This document shows, piece by piece, positions 42,909 to 51,263 of a DNA stretch of 64,000 nt. Position numbers and translations under genes: made by a program. Position 1 is the first letter of the stretch; each line of letters opens with the position of its first letter. Origin of the DNA: Aminipila butyrica (GTDB lineage: Bacteria > Bacillota > Clostridia > Peptostreptococcales > Anaerovoracaceae); assembly GCF_010669305.1 (NCBI RefSeq), contig NZ_CP048649.1, positions 2,852,001 through 2,916,000 on the forward strand, written 5' to 3'. The notes under the pieces were generated by a model. The model was not told where the DNA came from. It did no database searches and saw only the letters and a program-made list of their open reading frames with translations.

Positions 42909-43871
42909 TTAACCCAACTGCTTTAACAGCTGATTGATTTCTTCAAAAGTTTTCTTCTGATTGATTTCTGCCCGCAGATGGGCCGAGCCTTTTATCCCTT
43001 TCAAATACCAGGAAATATGTTTTCTCATTTCCCGTACCCCGACATATTCGCCTTTTTCCGCCATCACATAAGCGCAATGCTGATCAATGACCGCCAGCCG
43101 CTCTGCTGTAGAAGGAGGTTCTGGCTTCTCCTGCCCTTCCCAAAGAGCTAGAGCTTCCCGGAAAATCCACGGATTGCCCTGAGCTCCCCGAGCAATCATC
43201 ACCATATCACAACCCGTCTGATTCAGCATGCGAATAGCCTCCTCCCCAGAAAACACATCCCCATTGCCGATGACTGGCACAGACACGGCCTGCTTAATCT
43301 GCGCAATCATCGACCAATCTGCCTTCCCGGTATAATACTGCTCCCGAGTGCGCCCATGAACAGCTACTGCGGCGGCGCCGGCAGCTTCTGCTGCCCGGGC
43401 CACCTCTACACCATTGATGGAATTCTCATCAAAGCCAATGCGAATCTTCACGGTCACAGGCTTCTTTGCCTCGGCAACTGTTGCTTGAACCAGTCGGTAC
43501 ACCAAATCCGGGTCCTTCAGCAAAGCCGAGCCTTCCCCGTTTTTGACGATTTTCGGAACGGGACACCCCATATTGATATCCAACAGTACATTAGGACGGT
43601 CTGCCAGTTCCCTGGCTGCATAGGCCAAGATGTCCGGCTCACTGCCAAAGAGCTGATAAGCCACCGGCTCCTCGTCTTCATAGGTCTGCAACAGACGATC
43701 TGTATTCTTATCCTTATAAAAAAGTCCTTTACCGCTGACCATCTCCGAATAAACCATGGCTGCTCCCATCTGCCTACAGATACGCCGAAAAGAAGAATCC
43801 GTCACCCCTGCCAGCGGGGCCAGCAAAAAAGGGTTTTCCAGCTTTATTGTTCCGATGGCAATCTCTCTCAT
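42909..43871 (-). CDS. dusB: tRNA-dihydrouridine synthase B
   Basis: Flavin enzyme that reduces uridine to dihydrouridine in the tRNA D-loop. The 320-residue protein has the FMN-binding barrel with LLAPLAGVTDSSFR, the catalytic cysteine in DINMGCPVPKIVK, and the substrate segment HGRTREQYYTGKADW, with GNGDVFSGEEA downstream. It follows coaX on the minus strand, with a hairpin terminator between them that may reduce expression relative to coaX. Family assignment is firm; the DusB subtype is by length and context. Confidence 0.93.
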   Translation of the reverse strand: MREIAIGTIKLENPFLLAPLAGVTDSSFRRICRQMGAAMVYSEMVSGKGLFYKDKNTDRLLQTYEDEEPVAYQLFGSEPDILAYAARELADRPNVLLDINMGCPVPKIVKNGEGSALLKDPDLVYRLVQATVAEAKKPVTVKIRIGFDENSINGVEVARAAEAAGAAAVAVHGRTREQYYTGKADWSMIAQIKQAVSVPVIGNGDVFSGEEAIRMLNQTGCDMVMIARGAQGNPWIFREALALWEGQEKPEPPSTAERLAVIDQHCAYVMAEKGEYVGVREMRKHISWYLKGIKGSAHLRAEINQKKTFEEINQLLKQLG

Positions 43872-43894
43872 GCCTACACCTTCGTCCTTTCTTT

Positions 43895-43930
43895 AAAAAG
43901 GCTGTCTTACCCTTATAAGACAGCCTTTTT
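43895..43930 (-). terminator. Terminator between coaX and dusB
   Basis: Arms AAAAAGGCTGTCTTA and TAAGACAGCCTTTTT on the minus strand around a short loop, just upstream of the dusB ribosome site. It may be a partial terminator within the operon. Confidence 0.8.
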
Positions 43931-43942
43931 ATTATCTATATA

Positions 43943-44749
43943 TTATTCAGCCTTTTCTTTCTTATGGCATTTGTTCTTCTCATAGATCATCTGCAATCCC
44001 TCCAGGGTCAGCATTTTGTCTACATAGTCGATGCAGTCGATTCCCTGTTCGATTAAACTAGCCAGTCCGCCTGTAGCGACCACGGTGGCTTTTTTATGCT
44101 CAGGAGACAGGGCTTCCACTTCCTCTTTCATCTTTTTAGTGATGTAATCCACCATGCCCATGTGACCGTACACCAGACCGGATTGCATACTCTCGATGGT
44201 ATTTTTGCAGATTACGTGGCCAGGCTCTTCCAGTTCTACTTTAGGCAGCTTCGCTGTCTTTTCAAAAAGAGCATCCGAAGCAATCTTTACGCCCGGAGCA
44301 ATCGTTCCTCCTACATATTCGGCCTTCTCTGTCACCGCACAAAATGTAGTAGCCGTACCAAAGTCGATAATCACCAGCGGTCCTCCGTACTTCGCATACG
44401 CAGCCACCGCATTGACAATCCGGTCTGCCCCCACCTGTTTAGGATTATCGTACTTAACGATAAGACCCGTCTTGATGCCGGGGCCGATAACGATAGCCCG
44501 CTTGTTAAAATATTTCATCGATAGGTGTTGAAGGGTATACAGCACCGAAGGAACAACGGTAGAAATGATCACGTCCTTTACTTCCCGGGTATCCAAACCC
44601 TCATAGGTAAATAGTTGGTTAATGACCATACCGTACTCGTCGGCACTCTTGTTGTTGTCTGTCTCCAAGCGCCAGTTCTGAATCAGGGTTCCTCCCTTGA
44701 ATACACCTAAAACAATATTGGTATTTCCTACGTCAAATGCTAGTAGCAT
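43943..44749 (-). CDS. coaX: Type III pantothenate kinase
   Basis: First step of coenzyme A synthesis. The 268-residue protein has the ASKHA-fold motifs MLLAFDVGNTNIVLGVF and VIIDFGTATTFCAVT, with GADRIVNAVAAYAKYGG between them. I chose the ATG at 44749 because AAGGAGA precedes it and the DVGNTN motif must be near the start; the frame opens 33 codons earlier without homology. It precedes dusB on the minus strand. Confidence 0.95.
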   Translation of the reverse strand: MLLAFDVGNTNIVLGVFKGGTLIQNWRLETDNNKSADEYGMVINQLFTYEGLDTREVKDVIISTVVPSVLYTLQHLSMKYFNKRAIVIGPGIKTGLIVKYDNPKQVGADRIVNAVAAYAKYGGPLVIIDFGTATTFCAVTEKAEYVGGTIAPGVKIASDALFEKTAKLPKVELEEPGHVICKNTIESMQSGLVYGHMGMVDYITKKMKEEVEALSPEHKKATVVATGGLASLIEQGIDCIDYVDKMLTLEGLQMIYEKNKCHKKEKAE

Positions 44750-45001
44750 GGTTTGTCTCCTTTGCTCATGCGAGAATAGTCCGGTCTCCCTCAGCTGAAG
44801 CTCTTTTGATCGTTTCCGTATCCTATGGGGTCTCAGCAGGATAACCATGGCTTTTTCTTGGTAAAAATTTAACTAACCTAGTATACCCTTTAAGCATTTG
44901 GATTTCAATCTATTTTTGCAAAATTCTTTGCCACATGAGATGCACTGGCTCTGCATATAGTGTAAGGGGGCGTTTGTGCCGCCAGAAAGGAGACTTTTTC
45001 A

Positions 45002-45412
45002 TTGGACAAAAGGTTGATTGAAGTCTTGCAGACTTACATACGCACAGAGCTGTTGGATGCCGCTTTTTACCGGGAATTAGCGCTTATGGCCCCAGATGAA
45101 GCCCAGCGGGATTTTATTTTGCAAATAGCTGCCGACGAACAAAGCCACGCAGATGATTTTAAAATCCTTTACCGACAGTTGACCGGAGAAAATTACCATC
45201 CAGATCTCCCTCCTGTTCGCCTGGAAGGTCCCTATAACCAAATTCTACGGGACCGAGTAGTAGATGAAATTAGCGACTACCAAAAATACATGTACGAGCA
45301 GCAGGAATACTTCTACGAAAGTTCACTGCGGGAGGCCTTTCTTCGAGCTGCCGTAGACGAAAACGTCCACGCGGTTCGCCTGCTGGAACTGGCCGGTACC
45401 CAAACACCATAG
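45002..45412 (+). CDS. Ferritin-like diiron protein
   Basis: A 136-residue four-helix protein. The metal-ligand pattern is visible as E16, E46xxH49 (ADEQSHADDF), E89 and E120xxH123 (VDENVHAV). It lacks a rubredoxin domain. Proteins like this include rubrerythrin relatives and spore-associated ferritin-like proteins, so oxidative defence is possible. The start is a TTG at 45002 with AAAGGAG nine bases upstream. It stands alone on the plus strand, with a terminator after it and about 250 bases upstream to coaX. Confidence 0.8.
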   Translation: MDKRLIEVLQTYIRTELLDAAFYRELALMAPDEAQRDFILQIAADEQSHADDFKILYRQLTGENYHPDLPPVRLEGPYNQILRDRVVDEISDYQKYMYEQQEYFYESSLREAFLRAAVDENVHAVRLLELAGTQTP

Positions 45413-45471
45413 CCATTCCTATAAAAGGTCTGTCCTTTTGAAACCTGCCACTCATTACGGCCGCTTTGCAC

Positions 45472-45514
45472 AAGACCAGGTATCTTTCCCAAAGAAGGAT
45501 GCCTGGTCTTTTCG
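45472..45514 (+). terminator. Terminator after the ferritin-like gene
   Basis: Arms AAGACCAGGTATC and GATGCCTGGTCTT with a 13-base loop and TTTTC after it on the plus strand. It could also serve the convergent biotin carrier gene. Confidence 0.75.
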
Positions 45515-45528
45515 CTATCTTTATTCTT

Positions 45529-45975
45529 CTATTTTAAATTAACTAACACGTCCTGAGCCTTGACGGAATCACCTGCTGACACCAGAACCGATTCCACCAC
45601 ACCGTTCTTAGGCGCCGTAATCTCATTCTCCATCTTCATGGCTTCCAGAATCAGCAAAACCTGTCCCGCATCTACGCTCTGTCCGGGTTCCACCTTGACA
45701 GCCAGCACCGTTCCCGGCATAGGTGCCGTTACCGATCCCGCACCTATTGCTCCAGAGGCTTTTGCTTTTGCTCCTGCTACAGCAGCCGCTGTAACGGCTG
45801 TAGCTGCCAGCTTAGGTGCGGAGGCTGTCGTTGAGGCTTCTGCAAGGGCCGATTTCTTTACCGCTGCCGGTGCCGGTTTCCCTGCGGGTGCAGAGGCTGC
45901 TGTTGAAGAAGCGCCTACCGCCTCTACCTCTACTTCGTAGACCGTTCCGTTGACCGTTATATTATATTTTTTCAT
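45529..45975 (-). CDS. Biotin carrier subunit of a decarboxylase
   Basis: A 148-residue biotinyl carrier protein. A short N-terminal beta segment is followed by an Ala/Pro-rich flexible linker and a biotinyl domain. The biotinylation site is the lysine in ILEAMKMENEI, and SVTAPMPGTVLAVKVEPGQ precedes it. The carrier moves CO2 between carboxyltransferase and its partner. It is the third gene after mmdA and a small subunit on the minus strand. In Na+-pumping methylmalonyl-CoA or glutaconyl-CoA decarboxylases a membrane beta subunit normally follows, but none is found nearby. Confidence 0.9.
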   Translation of the reverse strand: MKKYNITVNGTVYEVEVEAVGASSTAASAPAGKPAPAAVKKSALAEASTTASAPKLAATAVTAAAVAGAKAKASGAIGAGSVTAPMPGTVLAVKVEPGQSVDAGQVLLILEAMKMENEITAPKNGVVESVLVSAGDSVKAQDVLVNLK

Positions 45976-46026
45976 TTGAACCTCTCCTTCTACAACCTGC
46001 CCTCAGGAAGGACAGACCTCTTTCCA

Positions 46027-46221
46027 TCAATAGACCTTTCTGCTGTTGAGGCAGTCGGTAATGCCTGCTTGACCCCAAGGGTTATCCGGCAGTCTAGTTA
46101 TCCGGCGAACGACAAAACCGCCTTCTGCTCCGCCCCACTCCTCTTCATAAGCGGATATGGCCGCAGCAATAACCGCCGTCAGCTCCTGATCTTTCAGCTG
46201 CTTTTCCGTTGTTGCTCCCAT
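46027..46221 (-). CDS. Small MmdE-like decarboxylase subunit
   Basis: A 64-residue protein with the C-terminal motif PDNPWGQAGITDCLNSRKVY, characteristic of the C-terminal part of the delta subunits and of the short epsilon subunits (MmdE of Veillonella) of Na+-translocating decarboxylases. It has no membrane segment, unlike delta/OadG. It probably stabilises the complex. The ATG has GGAGGTG seven bases upstream. It lies 14 bases after mmdA and before the biotin carrier gene, so the three are one operon. Confidence 0.75.
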   Translation of the reverse strand: MGATTEKQLKDQELTAVIAAAISAYEEEWGGAEGGFVVRRITRLPDNPWGQAGITDCLNSRKVY

Positions 46222-46235
46222 GTGCTCACCTCCTA

Positions 46236-47777
46236 TTATAGCGGAATATTTCCATGCTTTTTGGCAGGCAGGGACTGGCGCTTAGACTTTAGCATATCGA
46301 AACCGCTGATAATCCGCTGGCGAGCAGTAGCCGGTTCGATGATATCGTCCACGTAGCCCATTTCTGCCGCCCGATACGGGTTATTAAACATCTCTTCGTA
46401 TTGGGTAATCATTTCCTCTCGCTTGGCTCGAGGATCCTCCGCATTCTTAATTTCTTTCTTAAAGACGATGTTTGCTGCTCCGGCTGCACCCATAACGGCA
46501 ATCTGTGCAGATGGCCAAGCCAGTACCAAATCTGCGCCCAGTTCCTTATTGCACATGCCGATATAGGCACCGCCATAAGCTTTTCGCAAAATCATGGTAA
46601 TCTTCGGCACCGTCGCCTCACAATAGGCGTACAGCATTTTTGCCCCATGGCGGATGATACCACCAAATTCCTGGTTCTTGCCTGGCAAGAAGCCCGGCAC
46701 ATCCTCAATGGTCAGCAGTGGAATGTTAAAGGCATCGCATCGACGGATAAACCGAGCCGCTTTATCCGAAGCATTGATGTCCAGACATCCGGCTCCCACA
46801 TGGGGTTGATTCGCAATAACGCCTACTGTCGTACCGTCCAGACGGATAAAGCAGGTGATAATATTTTTAGCATAAAGAGACATCACATCGAAGTAGCGAC
46901 CATCGTCAGCTAGGTCCTGGATGATCTCATACATGTCGTAAGCCTTGTTGGGATTTTCCGGAATAATCTCATTGAATGTTGGAATCAATCGATTGGCCGA
47001 GTCCGTCGTCTCATAGACAGGCGCCTTCTCCAGATTGTTAGACGGCATGTAGGACAGCAGTTCCCGAACCTCCAGTAAGGTCTCTCTATCATCGGCACCA
47101 ATAAAGTGGGCTACACCGCTGACAGAGTTGTGGGTCATGGCCCCGCCCAGAGTCTCCGCTGTAATATCTTCTCCCGTCACCGTCTTGATGACCTGAGGGC
47201 CAGTGATAAACATCTGGCTGGTCTGGTCCACCATGAAGATAAAGTCGGTAATGGCCGGGGAATAAACGGCTCCGCCGGCGCAAGGACCCATGATTACTGA
47301 AATCTGAGGAATAACTCCGGAGGAAATAGTATTGTTGTAAAAGATTTTTCCGAAACCGGACAGGGCATTAACCCCCTCCTGAATCCGGGCTCCGCCAGAA
47401 TCGTTCAACCCCACGATAGGCGCTCCCATCTTCAAGGCCATCTCCTGAACCTTAACAATCTTTTCTGCATGGTATTCACCCAAAGAGCCTCCCAATACAG
47501 TAAAATCCTGAGCATAAGCAAAGACCAGCCGCCCATCTACCATGCCATATCCAGTAACGACTCCGTCTCCTGGGGCTTTTTTCCCTGCCAAGTCAAAATT
47601 GTGACTTCGGTGGGAAACGAACACGTCCATTTCCACAAAGCTGCCTTCATCGAAGAGAACGTCCAGCCGTTCCCGGGCCGTCAGCTTTCCGCTGGCATGC
47701 TGAATATCAATTTTAGCCTGTCCGCCACCCATGGCGATTTCCGCCTTGAATTGCAACAGTTCTTCAAGTTTGTTCAT
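46236..47777 (-). CDS. Acyl-CoA carboxyltransferase subunit (MmdA/PccB type)
   Basis: A 513-residue carboxyltransferase of the crotonase-like CoA-binding family, moving CO2 from an acyl-CoA to biotin or the reverse. Motifs include GLNDSGGARIQEGV, GPCAGGAVYSPA (oxyanion hole) and MILRKAYGGAYIGM. Length and sequence fit methylmalonyl-CoA decarboxylase alpha or propionyl-CoA carboxylase beta, and it is shorter than glutaconyl-CoA decarboxylase GcdA. Its companions (MmdE-like, biotin carrier) favour a decarboxylase. The missing beta subunit leaves the energy-coupling role open. Confidence 0.9.
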   Translation of the reverse strand: MNKLEELLQFKAEIAMGGGQAKIDIQHASGKLTARERLDVLFDEGSFVEMDVFVSHRSHNFDLAGKKAPGDGVVTGYGMVDGRLVFAYAQDFTVLGGSLGEYHAEKIVKVQEMALKMGAPIVGLNDSGGARIQEGVNALSGFGKIFYNNTISSGVIPQISVIMGPCAGGAVYSPAITDFIFMVDQTSQMFITGPQVIKTVTGEDITAETLGGAMTHNSVSGVAHFIGADDRETLLEVRELLSYMPSNNLEKAPVYETTDSANRLIPTFNEIIPENPNKAYDMYEIIQDLADDGRYFDVMSLYAKNIITCFIRLDGTTVGVIANQPHVGAGCLDINASDKAARFIRRCDAFNIPLLTIEDVPGFLPGKNQEFGGIIRHGAKMLYAYCEATVPKITMILRKAYGGAYIGMCNKELGADLVLAWPSAQIAVMGAAGAANIVFKKEIKNAEDPRAKREEMITQYEEMFNNPYRAAEMGYVDDIIEPATARQRIISGFDMLKSKRQSLPAKKHGNIPL

Positions 47778-47839
47778 ATATACCTCCTAACCAAAAGTAG
47801 GCTTTCTTCCTGTGTAATAAACAGTTCTGCATGAAATTA

Positions 47840-47868
47840 AATATATCTTATATTGGGATTTTTTGCAA
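47840..47868 (-). promoter_or_regulatory. Candidate promoter of the decarboxylase operon
   Basis: TTGCAA and TATATT on the minus strand are 17 bases apart, about 60 bases before the mmdA start. The -35 box is a weak match. Confidence 0.4.
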
Positions 47869-47874
47869 TAGGCT

Positions 47875-49623
47875 TTAATCCTTATACAGTAAGTCCGCCA
47901 TTTCGATTAATTTCTCGGCCTGCTTTGAGGAAATCCGACAGTCCTCTGGCAAGAGAATCAGCAGGCCATTTTCTTCTATGTAGGTTCTTCCGGATACCTG
48001 GGCGATCAGCTCCCCGCCTCCCATGGTTTTTTCTCTGTATAGGGAAATGGGAACTGACAGCTTGCTGTTAGCCACGCCCCGGTGCAAGTAGTTGCCGTAG
48101 ACCTGAGATATGGTCTTCTGCCCGTTCATAACCATGTACACGTATTTGGCCTTGTCCATGGTCACCGAATCTGCTCCCAACTGAGACAACGTCTCTGCCA
48201 GAGGTACGATGACGTTGCCGCTGGTGGACCGCTGGGCTGCCAGCAGTTCGTCCCCTACCCAATAGCTGCCATTCTGTCCTTCATTATAATAATAGTAATT
48301 TCCAGCCTTGGCGATGAAGGCTTGAGCCAGCAGCTCCCGGACTTGAACGTCCTTGTTGTTCTTATCAGCTTCTGCCAGAACGTCCTTCAACTTCGGCAGC
48401 TCTTTTAACTCTTTCAGCCGGTAGTCGTATTTTGTATCCAATACGCGCAGCTGGCCTTTGTTCTTGGTCACCGTGTAGGTCATGGTGTAAAAAGGCTGAG
48501 GGGCTTTGGCCGCAGCTTTGGATTTTGTGTCCCAGAGTTCGATGGTCAGCTGGTGGCCTTGAGATGGTGAGTCCTCCAGTTCTGCCAGTTGTGTTTCCAA
48601 GTCTTGGCCATCCAGTTTATAGGACAGCGCTTTATCGGTCAGATTGCCGTGAATGGGGATTTCTCGCAGTTGGCTGTCAGGCAGTTCCATGTCAGTCAAC
48701 TTGATTGGAGCCCCTTTGCTGTCCTCCTGAGTCAAATAGTAGTCTGCCCCCCAGCCTGCCACCTCCGCAGGTATTAAATCGCTGGAGTAAACTCCGTAAG
48801 CTCCCTTGGCAAACTGCTCCTGAGCCTCCTCTATGGTATCCACCGGATGCGTGTAAACCGTCACGCCATCCCTGGACAGTTTTTCTGGCAACCCCTTAAT
48901 CCAGTAATTTTTATCTATGGTCACCGCATAAACACCTTTGTCCTGAACGAAGTTCAGCAATTTGCTGTAGTTTATCGTATTTTGCATATATAGCGTAAAG
49001 ATAATATCTTCATATCCGAGCGCCGCCACCGAATCAAATTCATTGTAATCATAAATCTGAGGAATGATCCGCTTTATGTACTGTGGATAGGTTTCAGCGA
49101 TTTTGGTCAACAGCTTGACGTTGTCTTCCTTGGTGTCGGTAATAATCTGAACCTGAGGGTTTTCATCCAGGATTTTAGTCAACTTGTCAAAAGTCAGGGC
49201 CTCAAAGCGCCCGTATATCAGCTGGTTGTTGAATTCCCTCAGAGATAAAGGTTTATCAAACTTCCGTCCCAGGTAAGTGGTCACCGTTCTGTCCCAGTCA
49301 TGAAGCATGATAATCTTACCATCAGAGGAAAACTCCAAATCCAGCTCAATCCATTTAAATCCATTTTGAATAGCCAATTTCATGGCGTCTACGGAACTGG
49401 AAGTAGGAAATCCCTCTACGGTTCCCGCCCCGTGGGCAATTAACTTCTCATAGGGCCGCAGCGCCTTTTCTGTTTGGCTGGATTCCGAATTAGAATCCTT
49501 TTTCGGCCCGTCCAGCTGCTGCTCGCCGGCTGCTGCTTGCCCTAACGATAAAGTAGTAGCTATTGCCACGGCAACAGCTACTACAAGGGTGTTCTTTATA
49601 TATTTTCTTAATGATATCTTCAT
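47875..49623 (-). CDS. Secreted glycerophosphodiester phosphodiesterase-family protein
   Basis: A 582-residue exported protein. A signal-type helix (about 10-32) is followed by a GDPD barrel (about 55-300) with IAHGAGTVEGFP, the metal ligands in ELDLEFSSDG and the second histidine in MLHDWDRT. The usual HRG of the first motif is HGAG here and the following segment is unusual, so substrate choice may differ. The C-terminal half (about 330-582) resembles the copper-amine-oxidase N-terminal-like stalk domain of clostridial surface proteins (VPLAETLSQLGA). The PucR-family regulator gene precedes it by 47 bases. Confidence 0.82.
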   Translation of the reverse strand: MKISLRKYIKNTLVVAVAVAIATTLSLGQAAAGEQQLDGPKKDSNSESSQTEKALRPYEKLIAHGAGTVEGFPTSSSVDAMKLAIQNGFKWIELDLEFSSDGKIIMLHDWDRTVTTYLGRKFDKPLSLREFNNQLIYGRFEALTFDKLTKILDENPQVQIITDTKEDNVKLLTKIAETYPQYIKRIIPQIYDYNEFDSVAALGYEDIIFTLYMQNTINYSKLLNFVQDKGVYAVTIDKNYWIKGLPEKLSRDGVTVYTHPVDTIEEAQEQFAKGAYGVYSSDLIPAEVAGWGADYYLTQEDSKGAPIKLTDMELPDSQLREIPIHGNLTDKALSYKLDGQDLETQLAELEDSPSQGHQLTIELWDTKSKAAAKAPQPFYTMTYTVTKNKGQLRVLDTKYDYRLKELKELPKLKDVLAEADKNNKDVQVRELLAQAFIAKAGNYYYYNEGQNGSYWVGDELLAAQRSTSGNVIVPLAETLSQLGADSVTMDKAKYVYMVMNGQKTISQVYGNYLHRGVANSKLSVPISLYREKTMGGGELIAQVSGRTYIEENGLLILLPEDCRISSKQAEKLIEMADLLYKD

Positions 49624-49670
49624 CTGTTTCCTGTTCCTATTTGATGAATCCTCAGCGGATTCCTCTTCTA

Positions 49671-51248
49671 TCAGTGGACTACCCGTTCCAGCCTTTTCAG
49701 GGCCAAAGCGATGGTCAAGCCAGGGATAACCCGGTTTCCCGTTATTTCCACGTCTAGCACTTCGTTTATCTTCTTCAGCCGATATTGAACGGTATTGGTA
49801 TGTATGCCCATGAACTCTGATGTTTTGGCGCTGTTCATACCTGCGTCCAGCACAAAGGTCTCCAAGGTCTCCAACAGCTGTCGGCCCTTGTTTTCCTTGG
49901 CCTCCTTAAACGGCTCTAAAAGCTCAATGTAATTCTTTTTGACATATCCGCCTTGAAGCTGAATGTTGATGCAATTACTTACCAGTGCCAGCTCGTACTT
50001 GGTAAACACGCGCTTGTATGGAAAGACGTTCTGTACAAAGCCCCAAGATTCACTGATCAGCCGATAGGCGTCCGCCGCGCCCTCGATTCCATCTACACCA
50101 GTAACGTGGAAAATCCGCACGGTCTTTTCCTCTTTCAGTTTATTAAACAGACTGATACAGCTGGCCCGCTTGGCCGACTTCATCTCTTCCGCCTGACCCT
50201 TGCGGTTGAGAATCATACCGTAGGTTTCTTCTCCCTCAGTAATTTTCATGATGCCTAAATCTTCGTCCTTTTCAAAATTCATCAGGATCTTATAGCCCTC
50301 TTCGTTTTCAATGCCTCTGGCAAAAAAGACACTCAGAAGGTTGTCACTCTCGATGCCTGCCTCCTCCTTCAAGGTATAGGCCAGACTTTTATTTCCCCGG
50401 CGCAGGGCCTTAATAAACTCCGCCCGAGCATCCCTTTCTGGCGTGTACTTCCACATCCCCATAGCCAGTTCTATAATCTCCGCCAGCTTGGTAATTTCTC
50501 CCGCCGAATAGGAATCTTCGTTGTCCACGATAAACATAAAATACTTTTCACCGCTGATCATCACCGGTCCCCAATAGGTGAGTACCCCGTTCACGTCAAT
50601 CATGGTGTAAACTGCTGAACGCTCCACATCCCGCTCCCGACCCAAGTTAATGGCATCCTGGATGGTAGCCTTGTGCCGGGTCTCAATAGAGAGAATCGGG
50701 TTAAAATCTTCGCTGAGAAGTATCAACTGAAAATCGTTGTTGATAGCTGCCTCTCGGACTGCTGACTGAAAATTGCTGTGCTTCTCAAAGTTCAACAGGT
50801 GGAAGATGGTATTGCTAATCAGCCGATTGCCAAAATTATCCCCAAAAAGGATGTTCTCCATAACCTGCTTAATCACATCTGCATATTTGATATCCAGATC
50901 GTCTGGCATGACGATGATAGGCAGACCCACCCGGTCCGCCGTAGCCAGCACATCCGATTTCAGTTCTAATTCCGGAGAGCGGACGTAGAACAGGACCAAG
51001 GCTGCGGTACCCGCCTCAGACAGCGTGCGGATAATTTCAATCTGCTGATGTTCATCGGCTCTGGTGTTGAAGAAGCCCGACAGAACCATCTCACTGTCAT
51101 GGGCGAAATGGTTGCGCACCTGCTCCACCTGGGTGGTCTCCAAAACGGACACGGTACGAACCCGGCGCTCCAGCTTCTTGGTGCCAGCTACTATTCGTGC
51201 ATTTTTAAAAATCTCTAAAGCAAGACAATCATTTACTGTAACCTTCAT
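49671..51248 (-). CDS. PucR-family transcriptional regulator
   Basis: A 525-residue regulator. The N-terminal domain (about 1-120) is the PucR/purine-catabolism type sensor (VNDCLALEIFKNARIVAG), with a GGDEF-like linker region in the middle as in CdaR/PucR proteins. The C-terminal helix-turn-helix (HTH_30) contains MGIHTNTVQYRLKKINEVL. It lies 15 bases after ftsH and immediately before the GDPD gene, a candidate target. The ligand is unknown. Confidence 0.85.
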   Translation of the reverse strand: MKVTVNDCLALEIFKNARIVAGTKKLERRVRTVSVLETTQVEQVRNHFAHDSEMVLSGFFNTRADEHQQIEIIRTLSEAGTAALVLFYVRSPELELKSDVLATADRVGLPIIVMPDDLDIKYADVIKQVMENILFGDNFGNRLISNTIFHLLNFEKHSNFQSAVREAAINNDFQLILLSEDFNPILSIETRHKATIQDAINLGRERDVERSAVYTMIDVNGVLTYWGPVMISGEKYFMFIVDNEDSYSAGEITKLAEIIELAMGMWKYTPERDARAEFIKALRRGNKSLAYTLKEEAGIESDNLLSVFFARGIENEEGYKILMNFEKDEDLGIMKITEGEETYGMILNRKGQAEEMKSAKRASCISLFNKLKEEKTVRIFHVTGVDGIEGAADAYRLISESWGFVQNVFPYKRVFTKYELALVSNCINIQLQGGYVKKNYIELLEPFKEAKENKGRQLLETLETFVLDAGMNSAKTSEFMGIHTNTVQYRLKKINEVLDVEITGNRVIPGLTIALALKRLERVVH

Positions 51249-51263
51249 ATTCTTTACCTATAC

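Noticed and set aside
44750..45001. Gene in the coaX-ferritin gap
   Set aside because: The upstream extension of the coaX frame has no homology or ribosome site; nothing else of note.
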